DNA of 59,467 nucleotides from Verrucomicrobiota bacterium. GTDB lineage: Bacteria > Verrucomicrobiota > Verrucomicrobiia > Opitutales > Opitutaceae. The DNA is taken from NCBI GenBank assembly GCA_023416735.1, contig JAEZGX010000032.1:1-59467 (forward strand). The letters run 5' to 3'. Position 1 is the stretch's first letter. Each line of letters begins with the position of its first letter. The translations under genes and the position numbers were made by a program. The notes beneath the pieces were generated by a model that saw nothing but the letters and a program-made list of their open reading frames with translations, was not told where the DNA came from and made no database searches. Shown here piece by piece: positions 34,752 through 44,034 of the stretch.

Positions 34752-36548
34752 TTACAGCGGCCAGACGCGGGGGACGATGAGCATTGCCACGATGAAGCAG
34801 AGGACGTTGAGCGGCGTGCCGACGCGGACAAAGTCGATGAATTTATAGCCGCCGATGCCGTAAACGTAGGTGTTGGTCTGGTAGCCGATGGGCGTCGCGA
34901 AGGCGGCGGAGGCGGCGAACATGACGATGATGACGAACGGACGCGCATCCAGGCCGAGGTGATCGGCAACGCCGATGGCGATGGGAGCCATCAATGCAGC
35001 GACGGCGTTGTTCGATAGAATTTCGGTGAGCAGCGCCGTGATGATGTAGAGGCAGCCGAGCATCACCATGCCCTTGTGGGCGGCGGGGATGATGTAGTTG
35101 ACGGCCGCGACGGTTTTCTCGGCGACGAGCGCGGCGGCGCCGGTGTGTTCGAGGGCGAGGCCCATGGCGAGCATGCCGAAGATGAGGAACAGGATGTTCC
35201 ATTCGATGGAATCGTAGGCCTCTTTTGGCTTTAGACAGCCGGTGAGACACATGATCACGCCGCCGGCGATCGCGCCCATTTCGATGGGGACCCATTCCAA
35301 GGAAGCGAAAGCAATGACCGCGACCACGATGCCGATGGCGAGCGGGAGGCGGCGGTTGGCGGCGCGGGCGGGGAGCGGCGGCTGATCGAACAGGATGATG
35401 TCGTTTCCGCTGCGGAGCGCTTGGATGGCCTGGTCGGTGCCCATCATCAGCAGAACGTCGCCCGCTTCGATGGGAGTGGTGTCGATCTTGTCGCGCAGAT
35501 TTTTGCCGTGGCGATGGATCGCGAGGACGACCATGCGGAAGCGCTGGCGGAAATTGAGTTCGCGCAGCGTGCTGCCGATGATGTCGGACGTGGGTGTGAC
35601 GACGCCCTCGACCAGCGAACCCTCGTGAGCGGCGATTTGCTCGAGGCCGATGTTGAGTTCGGAAACGAGGTCGACGCCGGCGAGGCCGCGGGTGTGCACG
35701 ATCCCTTTGGGGCGGCACGCGAGGATGAGGCGGTCTCCGGCTTGCAGGCGAAGGGAGCGAGGATCGAGCGTGGCGGCGACGCCGTCTCGCACGAGTTCCA
35801 GGACGCGGATCCCGCGCGCACTCACGAGGCCGGCTTCGGCAAAGGACTTGCCGAGGATGCGCGAGTTGGGCTGCACGAACGCCTCGGTGATGTATTCGCG
35901 CCGTTCCTCGTTCGAAAGGATCGAGGTGAGCATCTGGCGGTCAGGGAGGAGGCGTTTGCCGAAGAGCGCGAGATAGACGGCACCGATGACGGTCACCGGG
36001 ACGCCCAGCCAGGCGAGTTCGAACATGGACATCGGAGGTTGTCCGCGGCTGATGCTGATGCTGTTGACGAGGAGGTTCGTGCTCGTGCCGATGAGCGTGC
36101 ACGTGCCGCCGAGCACGGCGGCGTAGGAAAGCGGGATCAGGAGTTTCGATGCGGTGAGGCCCATGCGCCGGGCGAGGTTGAGCACGACCGGGATGAAAAC
36201 GACGACGACGGGCGTGTTGTTGACGAAGGCGGAGATCGTCGCGACGAGGATGACCATCACCAGGACGACGACGCCGTAATACCAACGCGACGCGCCATCG
36301 AGAAGATGGACGAAGCGATCGATCGCGCCGCATTTCACGAGGCCCGCGCTGAGCACAAACATCGCGGCGACGGTGAGCGGGGCGGGATTGGCGAAGACCG
36401 AGAATGCCTTTTCCTCGGGCACGAGTCCGGTCGCGATCAGCACCACGAAAAGGGCAAGCGCGATCACATCGGGCGGATGCTTTTCCCGGAGGAAGCTGGC
36501 AAACGTCGCGATGAGCAGGAGGAAGACGAGGGCGATCTGCCAGGTCAT
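34752..36548 (-). CDS. SLC13-family transporter with two RCK_C domains
   Basis: This 598-aa membrane protein matches the SLC13/ArsB permease superfamily with central TrkA-C (RCK_C) domains. There are hydrophobic segments 3-200 and 400-598, with a cytoplasmic part about 210-375 containing two RCK_C repeats (NSRILGKSFAEAG and SDIIGSTLREL). Such proteins carry sulfate or dicarboxylates in several lineages; the position directly divergent from cysK makes sulfate uptake an attractive guess. It is a near-complete family length with no signs of decay. Confidence 0.85.
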   Translation of the reverse strand: MTWQIALVFLLLIATFASFLREKHPPDVIALALFVVLIATGLVPEEKAFSVFANPAPLTVAAMFVLSAGLVKCGAIDRFVHLLDGASRWYYGVVVLVMVILVATISAFVNNTPVVVVFIPVVLNLARRMGLTASKLLIPLSYAAVLGGTCTLIGTSTNLLVNSISISRGQPPMSMFELAWLGVPVTVIGAVYLALFGKRLLPDRQMLTSILSNEERREYITEAFVQPNSRILGKSFAEAGLVSARGIRVLELVRDGVAATLDPRSLRLQAGDRLILACRPKGIVHTRGLAGVDLVSELNIGLEQIAAHEGSLVEGVVTPTSDIIGSTLRELNFRQRFRMVVLAIHRHGKNLRDKIDTTPIEAGDVLLMMGTDQAIQALRSGNDIILFDQPPLPARAANRRLPLAIGIVVAVIAFASLEWVPIEMGAIAGGVIMCLTGCLKPKEAYDSIEWNILFLIFGMLAMGLALEHTGAAALVAEKTVAAVNYIIPAAHKGMVMLGCLYIITALLTEILSNNAVAALMAPIAIGVADHLGLDARPFVIIVMFAASAAFATPIGYQTNTYVYGIGGYKFIDFVRVGTPLNVLCFIVAMLIVPRVWPL

Positions 36549-36708
36549 CGTGCCGAGCTAAGGGAGAGCCGTGCGGTCCGCCGAGTGGAAAATCCGTGAG
36601 GCACGTCTTATCTGGCGAATTGCCAGCTCGCATTTATGCCACAATTTTAACCGGCAATCGCGGCCGGGCTGCGCTGAATTATTTCTCCACCCAACAACCC
36701 ATACGATC

Positions 36709-37695
36709 ATGGCAAAAATCCATAACGACATCACAGAGACCATCGGCAACACGCCCCTCGTTCGTTTGAACCGCACGGCCGCCGCTCACGGCGCGGAAGC
36801 GGAGATCCTGCTCAAGCTCGAATTCTTCAACCCCCTTTCGAGCGTGAAGGACCGCATTGGTTTTTCGATGATCGATGATGCGGTGAAGTCGGGAAAGATC
36901 ACGAAGGACTCGGTGCTGATCGAGCCGACATCAGGCAACACGGGGATCGCGCTGGCGTTCGTGGCCGCGGCGAAGGGATTGAAGCTCATTCTGACCATGC
37001 CGGAGACGATGAGCGTGGAGCGGCGCAAATTGCTGAAGATTCTGGGCGCGCGGCTCGTGTTGACCGAAGGCGCCAAGGGCATGAAAGGCGCGATCGCGAA
37101 GGCGGAGGAACTCGCGGCGAAGATTCCGAACAGCATCATTCTCCAACAATTCGCGAATCCGGCAAATCCGGCGATTCATCGCAAGACGACGGCGGAAGAG
37201 ATCTGGAACGATACCGACGGAAAGGTGGATATCATCGTTTCGGGAATCGGCACGGGTGGCACGATCACGGGCGTGGGCGAGGTGTTGAAGCCGCGGAAGC
37301 CGGAGCTGAAGATCGTGGCGGTGGAGCCGGACGCCTCGCCGGTTTTGTCCGGTGGCACGCCGGGGCCGCACAAGATCCAAGGACTGGGCGCAGGATTCAT
37401 TCCGGCGGTGTTGAACACGAAGATCTACGACGAAGTGATTCGCGTGAAGGAGGTCGATTCGGGTCCGATTTCGAAGCAGGTAAATCAACTCGATGGCATT
37501 CCGGTGGGTATTTCTTCCGGTGCGGCGGTATGGGCGGCGATTCAGCTGGCCAAACGTCCGGAGAACAAGGGCAAGCAGATCGTGGCGATCATCCCGTCGA
37601 GCACGGAGCGTTATCTGTCCACGTGGCTCTTTGCGGACATCAACACGGAGAGCGATTCGATCGACGATCTCGTGCCGTCGCCGGCGACGACCTGA
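36709..37695 (+). CDS. cysK: Cysteine synthase A
   Basis: This 328-aa PLP enzyme makes cysteine from O-acetylserine and sulfide. PLP-binding Lys 47 lies in SSVKDRIG. TSGNTGIA is the substrate loop, GTGGTITG binds PLP phosphate, and the C-terminal part includes PVGISSGAA. The ATG at 36709 starts with the family's IHNDITETIGNTPLVRL pattern. It is divergent from the SLC13/RCK gene, with a 160-base gap between them that may carry shared control, and it ends in a good terminator. Confidence 0.96.
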   Translation: MAKIHNDITETIGNTPLVRLNRTAAAHGAEAEILLKLEFFNPLSSVKDRIGFSMIDDAVKSGKITKDSVLIEPTSGNTGIALAFVAAAKGLKLILTMPETMSVERRKLLKILGARLVLTEGAKGMKGAIAKAEELAAKIPNSIILQQFANPANPAIHRKTTAEEIWNDTDGKVDIIVSGIGTGGTITGVGEVLKPRKPELKIVAVEPDASPVLSGGTPGPHKIQGLGAGFIPAVLNTKIYDEVIRVKEVDSGPISKQVNQLDGIPVGISSGAAVWAAIQLAKRPENKGKQIVAIIPSSTERYLSTWLFADINTESDSIDDLVPSPATT

Positions 37696-37722
37696 GCGAC
37701 GTTTCGCAGAACAACGAAAGCG

Positions 37723-37748
37723 AAGGCCGGCGAGATGCCGGCCTTTTT
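37723..37748 (+). terminator. Terminator of cysK
   Basis: AAGGCCGGC (37723-37731), loop GAGAT, and GCCGGCCTT (37737-37745) form a perfect stem followed by a T-run. It lies 27 bases past the cysK stop and faces the end of the minus-strand ctaG-like gene. Confidence 0.85.
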
Positions 37749-37775
37749 CTTTGGCCGGGCGGGTGGCGCGGAGTG

Positions 37776-38570
37776 CTAGCGGGACCAGTCGCGGGAGTGG
37801 GTTCCGGTATACCAGCGGAAGAAACTGACGCCCACGGCGGTGACGGCGGCGAAGGTGCCGACGAGTTTCATCATGGCGCCGGCGAGCAGCTGGTCGTCGG
37901 CGGGAGAGAAGTTGGCGATGAGGCGCGGCGCGTATTCGTAAGTTGGATAAAGGATTTCGTGCGAGAACGTGATGTAGGCGAAGACGGGCGTCATGCCGAC
38001 CACGACCGCGAAGAAATAGAGCATCTGTGCCGCGTAGCTGATGGGCGGAAGGGCGCGCGAAGGGCTGATCATCGGCCACCAATAGAACAAGGAGGCGCCG
38101 AAAAACATGATGTGTTCGAGGACGTGGACGGCTTTGTTGCGCAGCGCCAGGTCGTAGAGCAGCGGCATGTGCCAGACCGAGATCACGACCGTGTAGAGGA
38201 CGCCGCAGACAACCGGGTGGGCAAGGAACCGGCAGACCGCAGGCGGATTGCGTCCGGCGAAAGCGCAGTCGATCATCCAGGACGGGATGCCGAGCAGAAA
38301 GAAAATCGCGGCGGGGTAAACGAGCAGCTGGTGCTGCAGCATGTGCGCGCTGAACAGAAAGCGTTCGCCGATCTGGTCGAGCGGGGAACCGACCGCGAGA
38401 TAGAAGATGACGAGTGAGGAATAGAATTTCCAAGCGTGCACCCGCGGGAACGGAGCGCCGGGTGCCAGGCGCGCGCGCAACGGGCCGGCGAGGATCGCCC
38501 AAAGCCAGCCGGCCACGACGATGCCGCCGACGAGGTAGGGTTCGTTATGCCAGTGGCGCCAGTCGATCAT
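37776..38570 (-). CDS. CtaG-like cytochrome c oxidase assembly protein (caa3 type)
   Basis: The 264-aa protein has seven hydrophobic segments and the family pattern of the caa3_CtaG membrane proteins that help copper insertion into cytochrome c oxidase. Histidines lie in AHMLQHQLL (HxxxH), VISVWHMPLLYD and VLEHIMFFG, which could bind copper. It stands alone; no oxidase subunit gene is near. The length is usual for the family. Confidence 0.85.
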   Translation of the reverse strand: MIDWRHWHNEPYLVGGIVVAGWLWAILAGPLRARLAPGAPFPRVHAWKFYSSLVIFYLAVGSPLDQIGERFLFSAHMLQHQLLVYPAAIFFLLGIPSWMIDCAFAGRNPPAVCRFLAHPVVCGVLYTVVISVWHMPLLYDLALRNKAVHVLEHIMFFGASLFYWWPMISPSRALPPISYAAQMLYFFAVVVGMTPVFAYITFSHEILYPTYEYAPRLIANFSPADDQLLAGAMMKLVGTFAAVTAVGVSFFRWYTGTHSRDWSR

Positions 38571-38642
38571 GGATGGCGCATCGTGAACACCCGCGACGGG
38601 AAAAGGGAGCGTAGAAATGCGGATGACGATGCATCCGGGCAG

Positions 38643-38669
38643 AAAAAAGCCCGCCGGGGAGGCGGGCTT
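38643..38669 (-). terminator. Terminator of htpG
   Basis: On the minus strand AAGCCCGCC and GGCGGGCTT (38647-38669) pair and are followed by a T-run. It lies just past the htpG stop at 38684. Confidence 0.85.
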
Positions 38670-38683
38670 CGTGATCTTATGGA

Positions 38684-40525
38684 TCAGACGGATTCGAGGA
38701 GCTTGTAGAGCCGCGCGACCATCGGCGTGGCGTCGTCGAGGAGCCCGGCGCTGATGAGCGCGTTGTCGAGGATCTGCTCCGCGACGAGCTTGGCTTTGTC
38801 GGGCGAACTCGTGTGCGTTTCAAAGAGACGCTTCATCACGACCGAACGCGGATTGATCTCGAGGTTCACGCGCAGCGGCGAATCGGCGCCGTCCTTGTTC
38901 ATGGCCTTCATCATGCGGCGCATGTGGGGTGACATGAATTTGTCGGCGTTGAGCGCGAGGGCGGGCGAATCGACGAGGCGGTCGGAGGCCTTCACTTCGG
39001 CGACGCGGTCGCCGAGGGTGTCCTTGAGCCAGCTGGTGAGTTTCTTCGTGTCGTCCTCGCTGAGCGCGCCCTCGGGTTTCGGGAGGTCGGAGAGTTTGAC
39101 GTCGGCGTGATCGGCGGCGGTGAGCTTCTTGCTGTCGAACTCGCGCAGGCTGTTCATCACGTATTCGTCGACCGCCTCGTAGCAGAAGAGGACCTCGAGA
39201 TTGCGGGCCTTGAACCCTTCGAGATACGGGCCGCTCTCGATGGCGGCACGGCTGGGGCCGACGAGGTAGTAGATCTCTTTTTGGTCGGTGCCCATGCGCG
39301 ACACGTAGTCGGCGAGCGAGGTGGTTTTGCCTTTTTCGGTGAGCGAGGATTCGAAACGGAGGAGCTTGGCGAGCTGATCCTTGTGGGTGAAATCCATCGC
39401 GGCGCCTTCTTTCAGGAAGATGCCGAACTCGGCAAAGAACTCGTTGAAGGCGTCGGTGCGGTTCTTGGCTTCGTCTTCGAGGAATTTGAGGAAGCGCTTC
39501 GTGATGACCTTGTTGAGTTTGTCGATGAGGGCCTTGTCCTGCATCGTCTCGCGCGAGATGTTGAGCGGGAGATCTTCGCTATCGACGACGCCCTTGAGGA
39601 AGCGGAGCCATTCGGGAAGGAGGTTCTTCGGTTTGGCGTCGATCAGGACCTTGCGGCAGTAGAGCGAGACGCTCTGTTCGAGCCGCGAGAGGCCGAGCTT
39701 TTCGGTGTTCTCCTTCGGGACGAAGAGGAGGGCGTTGATCGCGAGCGGTGCGTCGGCGGAGAAATGGAGGCGGTAGCGAGGCTCGTCGTAGGCGTGCGCC
39801 TGGAACTTGTAGAATTCCGTGTATTCCTCGTCCTTGATCTCGTTCTTGTTGCGGAGCCAGAGCGCCTGAACGGTGTTGACGCGCTTGGCGTTGAGATTGA
39901 TCGGGAACGAAACGAACGCGCTGTAGCGCTCGAGGATTTCCTTGATCTTCCAATCCTGGGCGAAGTCGGAGGCGTCGTCCTTGAGCTCGATGACGATCTT
40001 GGTGCCGCGGCGTTCGCCCTCGCTCGGTTCGATCTCGTAGGAGCCGGAGCCGTCGGAGGTCCAGACGTGGCCGGGTTCGTCTTTTTTCCAGGAGCGCGAG
40101 TAAACTTTGACGGACTTCGCGACCATGAACGCGGAGTAGAAGCCGACGCCGAACTGGCCGATGAGATTGGAGTTTTTGGCGCCGCCCTCCCCGAGGGCCT
40201 TGAGGAATTGCTTTGAGCCGGAGTGGGCGATTGTGCCGAGGTTTTTGACGAGCTCCTCGCGCGTCATGCCGATGCCGAAGTCCTGGATCGTGATGGTCTT
40301 GGCCTTGTCGTCGGTGGTGACGTTGATCTCGAGATCGAGCTTATCGTCGAAAATCTCTTTCTCCGTAATCTGCGTGTGGCGGAGTTTTTCGAGCGCGTCG
40401 GAAGCGTTGGATACCAGCTCGCGAACGAAGATTTCCTTCTCCGTGTAGAGCGAGTGGATAACGATATCGAGCAGCTGCTTGATCTCGGCTTGGAACTCGA
40501 ACTTGTGCGGTGCGGTGGTGGACAT
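38684..40525 (-). CDS. htpG: Molecular chaperone HtpG (Hsp90)
   Basis: This 613-aa protein is the bacterial Hsp90: an N-terminal GHKL ATPase domain with ATP-site Asn 40 (LVSNASDALEKLR), DFGIGMTREEL and GQFGVGFYSAFMV, a middle domain and a C-terminal dimerisation domain. It folds stress-damaged proteins using ATP. The start at 40525 is the natural one and the upstream gap contains a repeat element rather than a clear heat-shock promoter. Confidence 0.97.
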   Translation of the reverse strand: MSTTAPHKFEFQAEIKQLLDIVIHSLYTEKEIFVRELVSNASDALEKLRHTQITEKEIFDDKLDLEINVTTDDKAKTITIQDFGIGMTREELVKNLGTIAHSGSKQFLKALGEGGAKNSNLIGQFGVGFYSAFMVAKSVKVYSRSWKKDEPGHVWTSDGSGSYEIEPSEGERRGTKIVIELKDDASDFAQDWKIKEILERYSAFVSFPINLNAKRVNTVQALWLRNKNEIKDEEYTEFYKFQAHAYDEPRYRLHFSADAPLAINALLFVPKENTEKLGLSRLEQSVSLYCRKVLIDAKPKNLLPEWLRFLKGVVDSEDLPLNISRETMQDKALIDKLNKVITKRFLKFLEDEAKNRTDAFNEFFAEFGIFLKEGAAMDFTHKDQLAKLLRFESSLTEKGKTTSLADYVSRMGTDQKEIYYLVGPSRAAIESGPYLEGFKARNLEVLFCYEAVDEYVMNSLREFDSKKLTAADHADVKLSDLPKPEGALSEDDTKKLTSWLKDTLGDRVAEVKASDRLVDSPALALNADKFMSPHMRRMMKAMNKDGADSPLRVNLEINPRSVVMKRLFETHTSSPDKAKLVAEQILDNALISAGLLDDATPMVARLYKLLESV

Positions 40526-40534
40526 GGTGATGAC

Positions 40535-40605
40535 TGGTTGAGAGTTGAGAGCTGAAGGTTGAGCCTGAAGTATGGCTGAGACTCTAGAGCTGAGAGCCCA
40601 CAGCT
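40535..40605. repeat. 'gagagctgaag' word repeat
   Basis: The gap upstream of htpG has near-tandem words GTTGAGAGCTGAAGG, TTGAGCCTGAAG, GGCTGAGACTC and AGAGCTGAGAGCC. The same word set recurs at 52931-53029 before frr. It has weak self-complementarity only. Confidence 0.6.
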
Positions 40606-40727
40606 TGAAGAGCCGGCTAGTTTAGCAGTTGGGCGAAAAAATCAAGAGGTAGGCGGCGCCCCGATGGCCGGCGCGGAAGAGAGGCCGGGAACGGAAAAAT
40701 GGTTTCACCTGTCCGCGGGGCGCCTCA

Positions 40728-43016
40728 ATGAAGCCAACGAAGCAGTGGAAGGGGCATTATTATCCTTTGGGAGCGACCTGGACGGGGCATGGCGTGAACT
40801 TCGCTTTGTTCTCCGAAAACGCGACCGGGGTGGAGCTGTGTTTATTCGACGCCTTGGGCGAGCCGGAGGTGGCTCGCGTGCGGTTGCGTGAACGCAGCGA
40901 TCACGTCTGGCATTGTTTCCTGCCGGAAATCCGGCCGGGGCAGCTTTATGGTTATCGGGTCGAAGGGCCGTATGAGCCGGAGAAAGGCCATCGCTTTAAT
41001 CCCAACAAGCTGCTGCTCGATCCGTATGCGAAGGCGATCGCGGGGGAGGTGCAGTGGGCGAACGAGAATTTTGGATACACGATTGGGCATGAGGAAGGGG
41101 ATCTGTCGTTCGATGCCCGGGACGACGCGGTGCTGATGCCGAAAGCGGTGGTGGTGGATCCGGCCTTTGCGTGGGGGACGGATCTCAGGCCGAACCGGCC
41201 GTTGCACGAAACGGTAATTTACGAAGTGCATGTGAAAGGTTTTTCGAAGCTCTGGGACGAGTTGCCCGAGCATCTGCGTGGCACTTACGCCGGACTTGGA
41301 AGCCCGCAGGCGATCGAGTATTTCAAGCATCTCGGCGTGACAGCGATCGAGTTGCTGCCGGTCCATCAACACGTCGATTCGAAGCACCTGCTCGACAAAA
41401 GCCTGACGGATTATTGGGGCTACAACACGCTCGGGTTCTTTGCGCCGGAGCCCACGTATCGGAGTAGCGAGGAAATCGCGTCGGAAGTGGACGAGTTTCG
41501 CACGATGGTGCGCAGCCTGCACGCGGCGGGACTCGAGGTGATTCTCGACGTCGTTTATAACCACACGGCCGAAGGAAATCACCTCGGGCCGACGCTGAGT
41601 TTTCGAGGGATCGACAACGCGAGTTACTACCGGTTGGTGGGCGACAATCCGCGTTACTACATGGATTACACCGGCACGGGAAACACGCTGAACGTGCCGC
41701 ATCCGCGCGTGCTGCAGCTGGTGATGGACAGCCTGCGTTATTGGGTGACCGAAATGCACGTGGACGGATTCCGTTTCGATCTGGCGCCCGCGCTCGCGCG
41801 CGAGTTGCACGAGGTGAGCCGGTTGTCGTCGTTTTTCGACGTGATTCACCAGGATCCGATCATCTCCCAGGTGAAGCTGATCGCGGAGCCGTGGGACGTG
41901 GGCGAGGGCGGTTATCAGGTTGGCAACTTCCCGGTGTTGTGGGCCGAGTGGAACGGGAAGTATCGCGACACCGTGCGGCGATATTGGAAAGGCGACTCGG
42001 GTCACATGGGCGATTTCGCGTATCGGCTGTGCGGCAGCTCGGATCTTTACCAAGGGAGCGGCAAGACGCCGACGGCGAGCATCAACTTCATCACATCGCA
42101 CGACGGTTTTTCGCTGCGCGATCTGGTTTCATTCAACGACAAGCACAACGACGCGAACGGCGAAAACAATCAGGACGGGGACAGCCATAACAACTCGTTC
42201 AATTGGGGACATGAAGGCCTCGATGCGCCTGATCCGGTGCTGACGATTCGTCGCCGGATGCAGCGGAATTTCCTGGCGACGTTGTTTCTTTCGCAGGGCG
42301 TGCCGATGCTACGCGGCGGCGACGAAGCGGGGGCGACCCAGCGCGGAAACAACAACGCGTATTGTCAGGACAACGAAATCAGCTGGCTGCCGTGGCTGCA
42401 CGACGTGCACGCGAAGCGGCTGGCGGATTTCACGGGGCGGATGATTCGCTTCCGGCTCTCGCATCCGATTTTCCACAACTCGAGCTTCTTCCGCGGACGC
42501 CCGCTGCGTGGACGCGGGATGAAGGATCTGACCTGGTTCAATCCGGACGGATCGGAGATGGACGATGCCGATTGGGGCGCGGATTTCGCGAAGGTGCTCG
42601 GCGTGGTGTTGAGCGGCGACTCGCTGGATTTGCGGACGTATGAAGGCGAGCGGGTGAAGGACGATACCTTCCTGCTCTATTTCAACGCGCACAACGAGGA
42701 CTTCGAAGTCACCCTGCCGAGCGCGGTGCAGGTGCGCTGGCGCCAGATTTTGGATACGGCCTCGGAAGTCGGGTTCATCGACGATCCGAAAGTGCTTCGA
42801 CAGGGTGGCGACACGCATGTGCTGCCCGCGCATTCGATGGCGCTCTTCCAACAGGAGACCGGCACGGCGGACGAAGCGCGTAATCCGTCGAGGTTCCGCG
42901 AAGCTAAGATCAGCACGATCATGCCGCCGAACTCACCGCCACCCGGATCAACTCCGACGGCGGCGGGAGCGGTGCCGTTGCCGACGACGCTGGCGCCGCC
43001 GACGCAGCCGCGGTGA
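40728..43016 (+). CDS. glgX: Glycogen debranching enzyme GlgX
   Basis: This 762-aa GH13 isoamylase-type enzyme cleaves alpha-1,6 branches of glycogen. An N-terminal CBM48-like domain (about 10-110) precedes the catalytic barrel with nucleophile Asp 351 (FRFDLAP), acid/base Glu 387 (IAEPWD) and Asp 459 (SHDGFS). The length fits GlgX/TreX; a 45-residue Pro/Thr-rich tail after about residue 715 is unusual. The gene is followed by an SDR in the opposite direction and then by treZ-treY, so it likely supplies linear maltodextrin for trehalose synthesis (the TreX role). Confidence 0.94.
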   Translation: MKPTKQWKGHYYPLGATWTGHGVNFALFSENATGVELCLFDALGEPEVARVRLRERSDHVWHCFLPEIRPGQLYGYRVEGPYEPEKGHRFNPNKLLLDPYAKAIAGEVQWANENFGYTIGHEEGDLSFDARDDAVLMPKAVVVDPAFAWGTDLRPNRPLHETVIYEVHVKGFSKLWDELPEHLRGTYAGLGSPQAIEYFKHLGVTAIELLPVHQHVDSKHLLDKSLTDYWGYNTLGFFAPEPTYRSSEEIASEVDEFRTMVRSLHAAGLEVILDVVYNHTAEGNHLGPTLSFRGIDNASYYRLVGDNPRYYMDYTGTGNTLNVPHPRVLQLVMDSLRYWVTEMHVDGFRFDLAPALARELHEVSRLSSFFDVIHQDPIISQVKLIAEPWDVGEGGYQVGNFPVLWAEWNGKYRDTVRRYWKGDSGHMGDFAYRLCGSSDLYQGSGKTPTASINFITSHDGFSLRDLVSFNDKHNDANGENNQDGDSHNNSFNWGHEGLDAPDPVLTIRRRMQRNFLATLFLSQGVPMLRGGDEAGATQRGNNNAYCQDNEISWLPWLHDVHAKRLADFTGRMIRFRLSHPIFHNSSFFRGRPLRGRGMKDLTWFNPDGSEMDDADWGADFAKVLGVVLSGDSLDLRTYEGERVKDDTFLLYFNAHNEDFEVTLPSAVQVRWRQILDTASEVGFIDDPKVLRQGGDTHVLPAHSMALFQQETGTADEARNPSRFREAKISTIMPPNSPPPGSTPTAAGAVPLPTTLAPPTQPR

Positions 43017-43027
43017 AGCAGTAGAAA

Positions 43028-43053
43028 CGTGGGGCGGTTAAACCCACCCCACG
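43028..43053. terminator. Bidirectional terminator between glgX and SDR
   Basis: CGTGGGG (43028-43034) pairs with CCCCACG (43047-43053), with extra GGTT/AACC-like pairing inside. It lies between two convergent stops and has short A- and T-rich flanks. Confidence 0.6.
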
Positions 43054-43059
43054 AAAACG

Positions 43060-43857
43060 TCAGCCCTGCAGGAGCGATTGGGCGCCATCGATGTAAACCT
43101 CGGTGCCGCTGATGTGGCTGGAGAGATCGGAGACGAGGAACCAGACCAGTTGCGCGACCTGTTCGGAGGACCCGGATTTTCCGTCGGTCAGAGGAATCTG
43201 GCCTTCGGGGAATTTGACGGGCTCGCGGGCTTTTTCGAGGTGCTGCGCGTTCGTGTTTTCGTCGATGGCGGTGTCGATGGCGCCGGGGCAGATCGTGTTC
43301 ACGCGGATGCGATGTTTCGCGAGTTCGAGCGCGATCATGCGACCGAAGGCGACCTGCGCGGCTTTGGAGCTGGAGTAGGCGGACGCGCCTGAGTTGGAGA
43401 ACATGCGCGTGCCGTTGACGGATGAGACGATCACGACGGCGCCGCCGCGTTTCTTCAGGAGCGGCAACGCGAGCTTCACGCTGAGGAATGTGCCCTTGAG
43501 GTTAATATCGAGGGTTTTTGCCCAATCGGATTCCTCGAGTTCGTCGAGCGGCGCCCACGTGCCGTTGATGCCGGCGTTGGCGACGACGATGTCGAGGCGG
43601 CCGAATTTCTCTTCGGTCTGGCGAATCGCTTGTTTGAGATCGTCGGAGGAGGAAACGTCGCCGGCGAGGGCGAGGGCTTCGCCGCCGGCGCGGCGGATTT
43701 CGTCACAGGTTTTTTCCGCTTCCTCGAGTTTGCGCGTGAGTCCCGCGACGCGGGCACCCGCCTGCGCGAGAAGAAGAGCGGCGGCTTTTCCGATGCCTGA
43801 ACCGACGCCGGTGACGAAAGCGACGCGGCCGGAGAGAGTGTTCGTGTAGGGAGCCAT
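43060..43857 (-). CDS. SDR-family oxidoreductase
   Basis: The 265-aa protein is a classical short-chain dehydrogenase: TGVGSGIGKA nucleotide motif, VVANAG, catalytic Ser in IVSSVNG, YSSSK, and CPGAIDT. The frame stays open far upstream (to 45276) across treZ, but the ATG at 43857 begins the Rossmann fold and is clearly right. It resembles sugar-dehydrogenase or 3-oxoacyl-ACP-reductase-like SDRs; the substrate is unknown. It is located between glgX and treZ but in the opposite direction, so it probably has no fixed role in trehalose synthesis. Confidence 0.9.
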   Translation of the reverse strand: MAPYTNTLSGRVAFVTGVGSGIGKAAALLLAQAGARVAGLTRKLEEAEKTCDEIRRAGGEALALAGDVSSSDDLKQAIRQTEEKFGRLDIVVANAGINGTWAPLDELEESDWAKTLDINLKGTFLSVKLALPLLKKRGGAVVIVSSVNGTRMFSNSGASAYSSSKAAQVAFGRMIALELAKHRIRVNTICPGAIDTAIDENTNAQHLEKAREPVKFPEGQIPLTDGKSGSSEQVAQLVWFLVSDLSSHISGTEVYIDGAQSLLQG

Positions 43858-44034
43858 ATGAACCAATTCCGCGGCGGGGGAAGCCGCGCAAGTGGCGGCG
43901 AGGCGGGAAACTCCCGGAGCGGCGATACGGGAGAGGCACTCATGGGAAGCCGGAGGATCGGGCGGGGCGAATCGGGTGGAGAGGTCGGAACCGGAAGGAC
44001 GCTGCGAGGCACTATGCGCGACGAACGAATTATC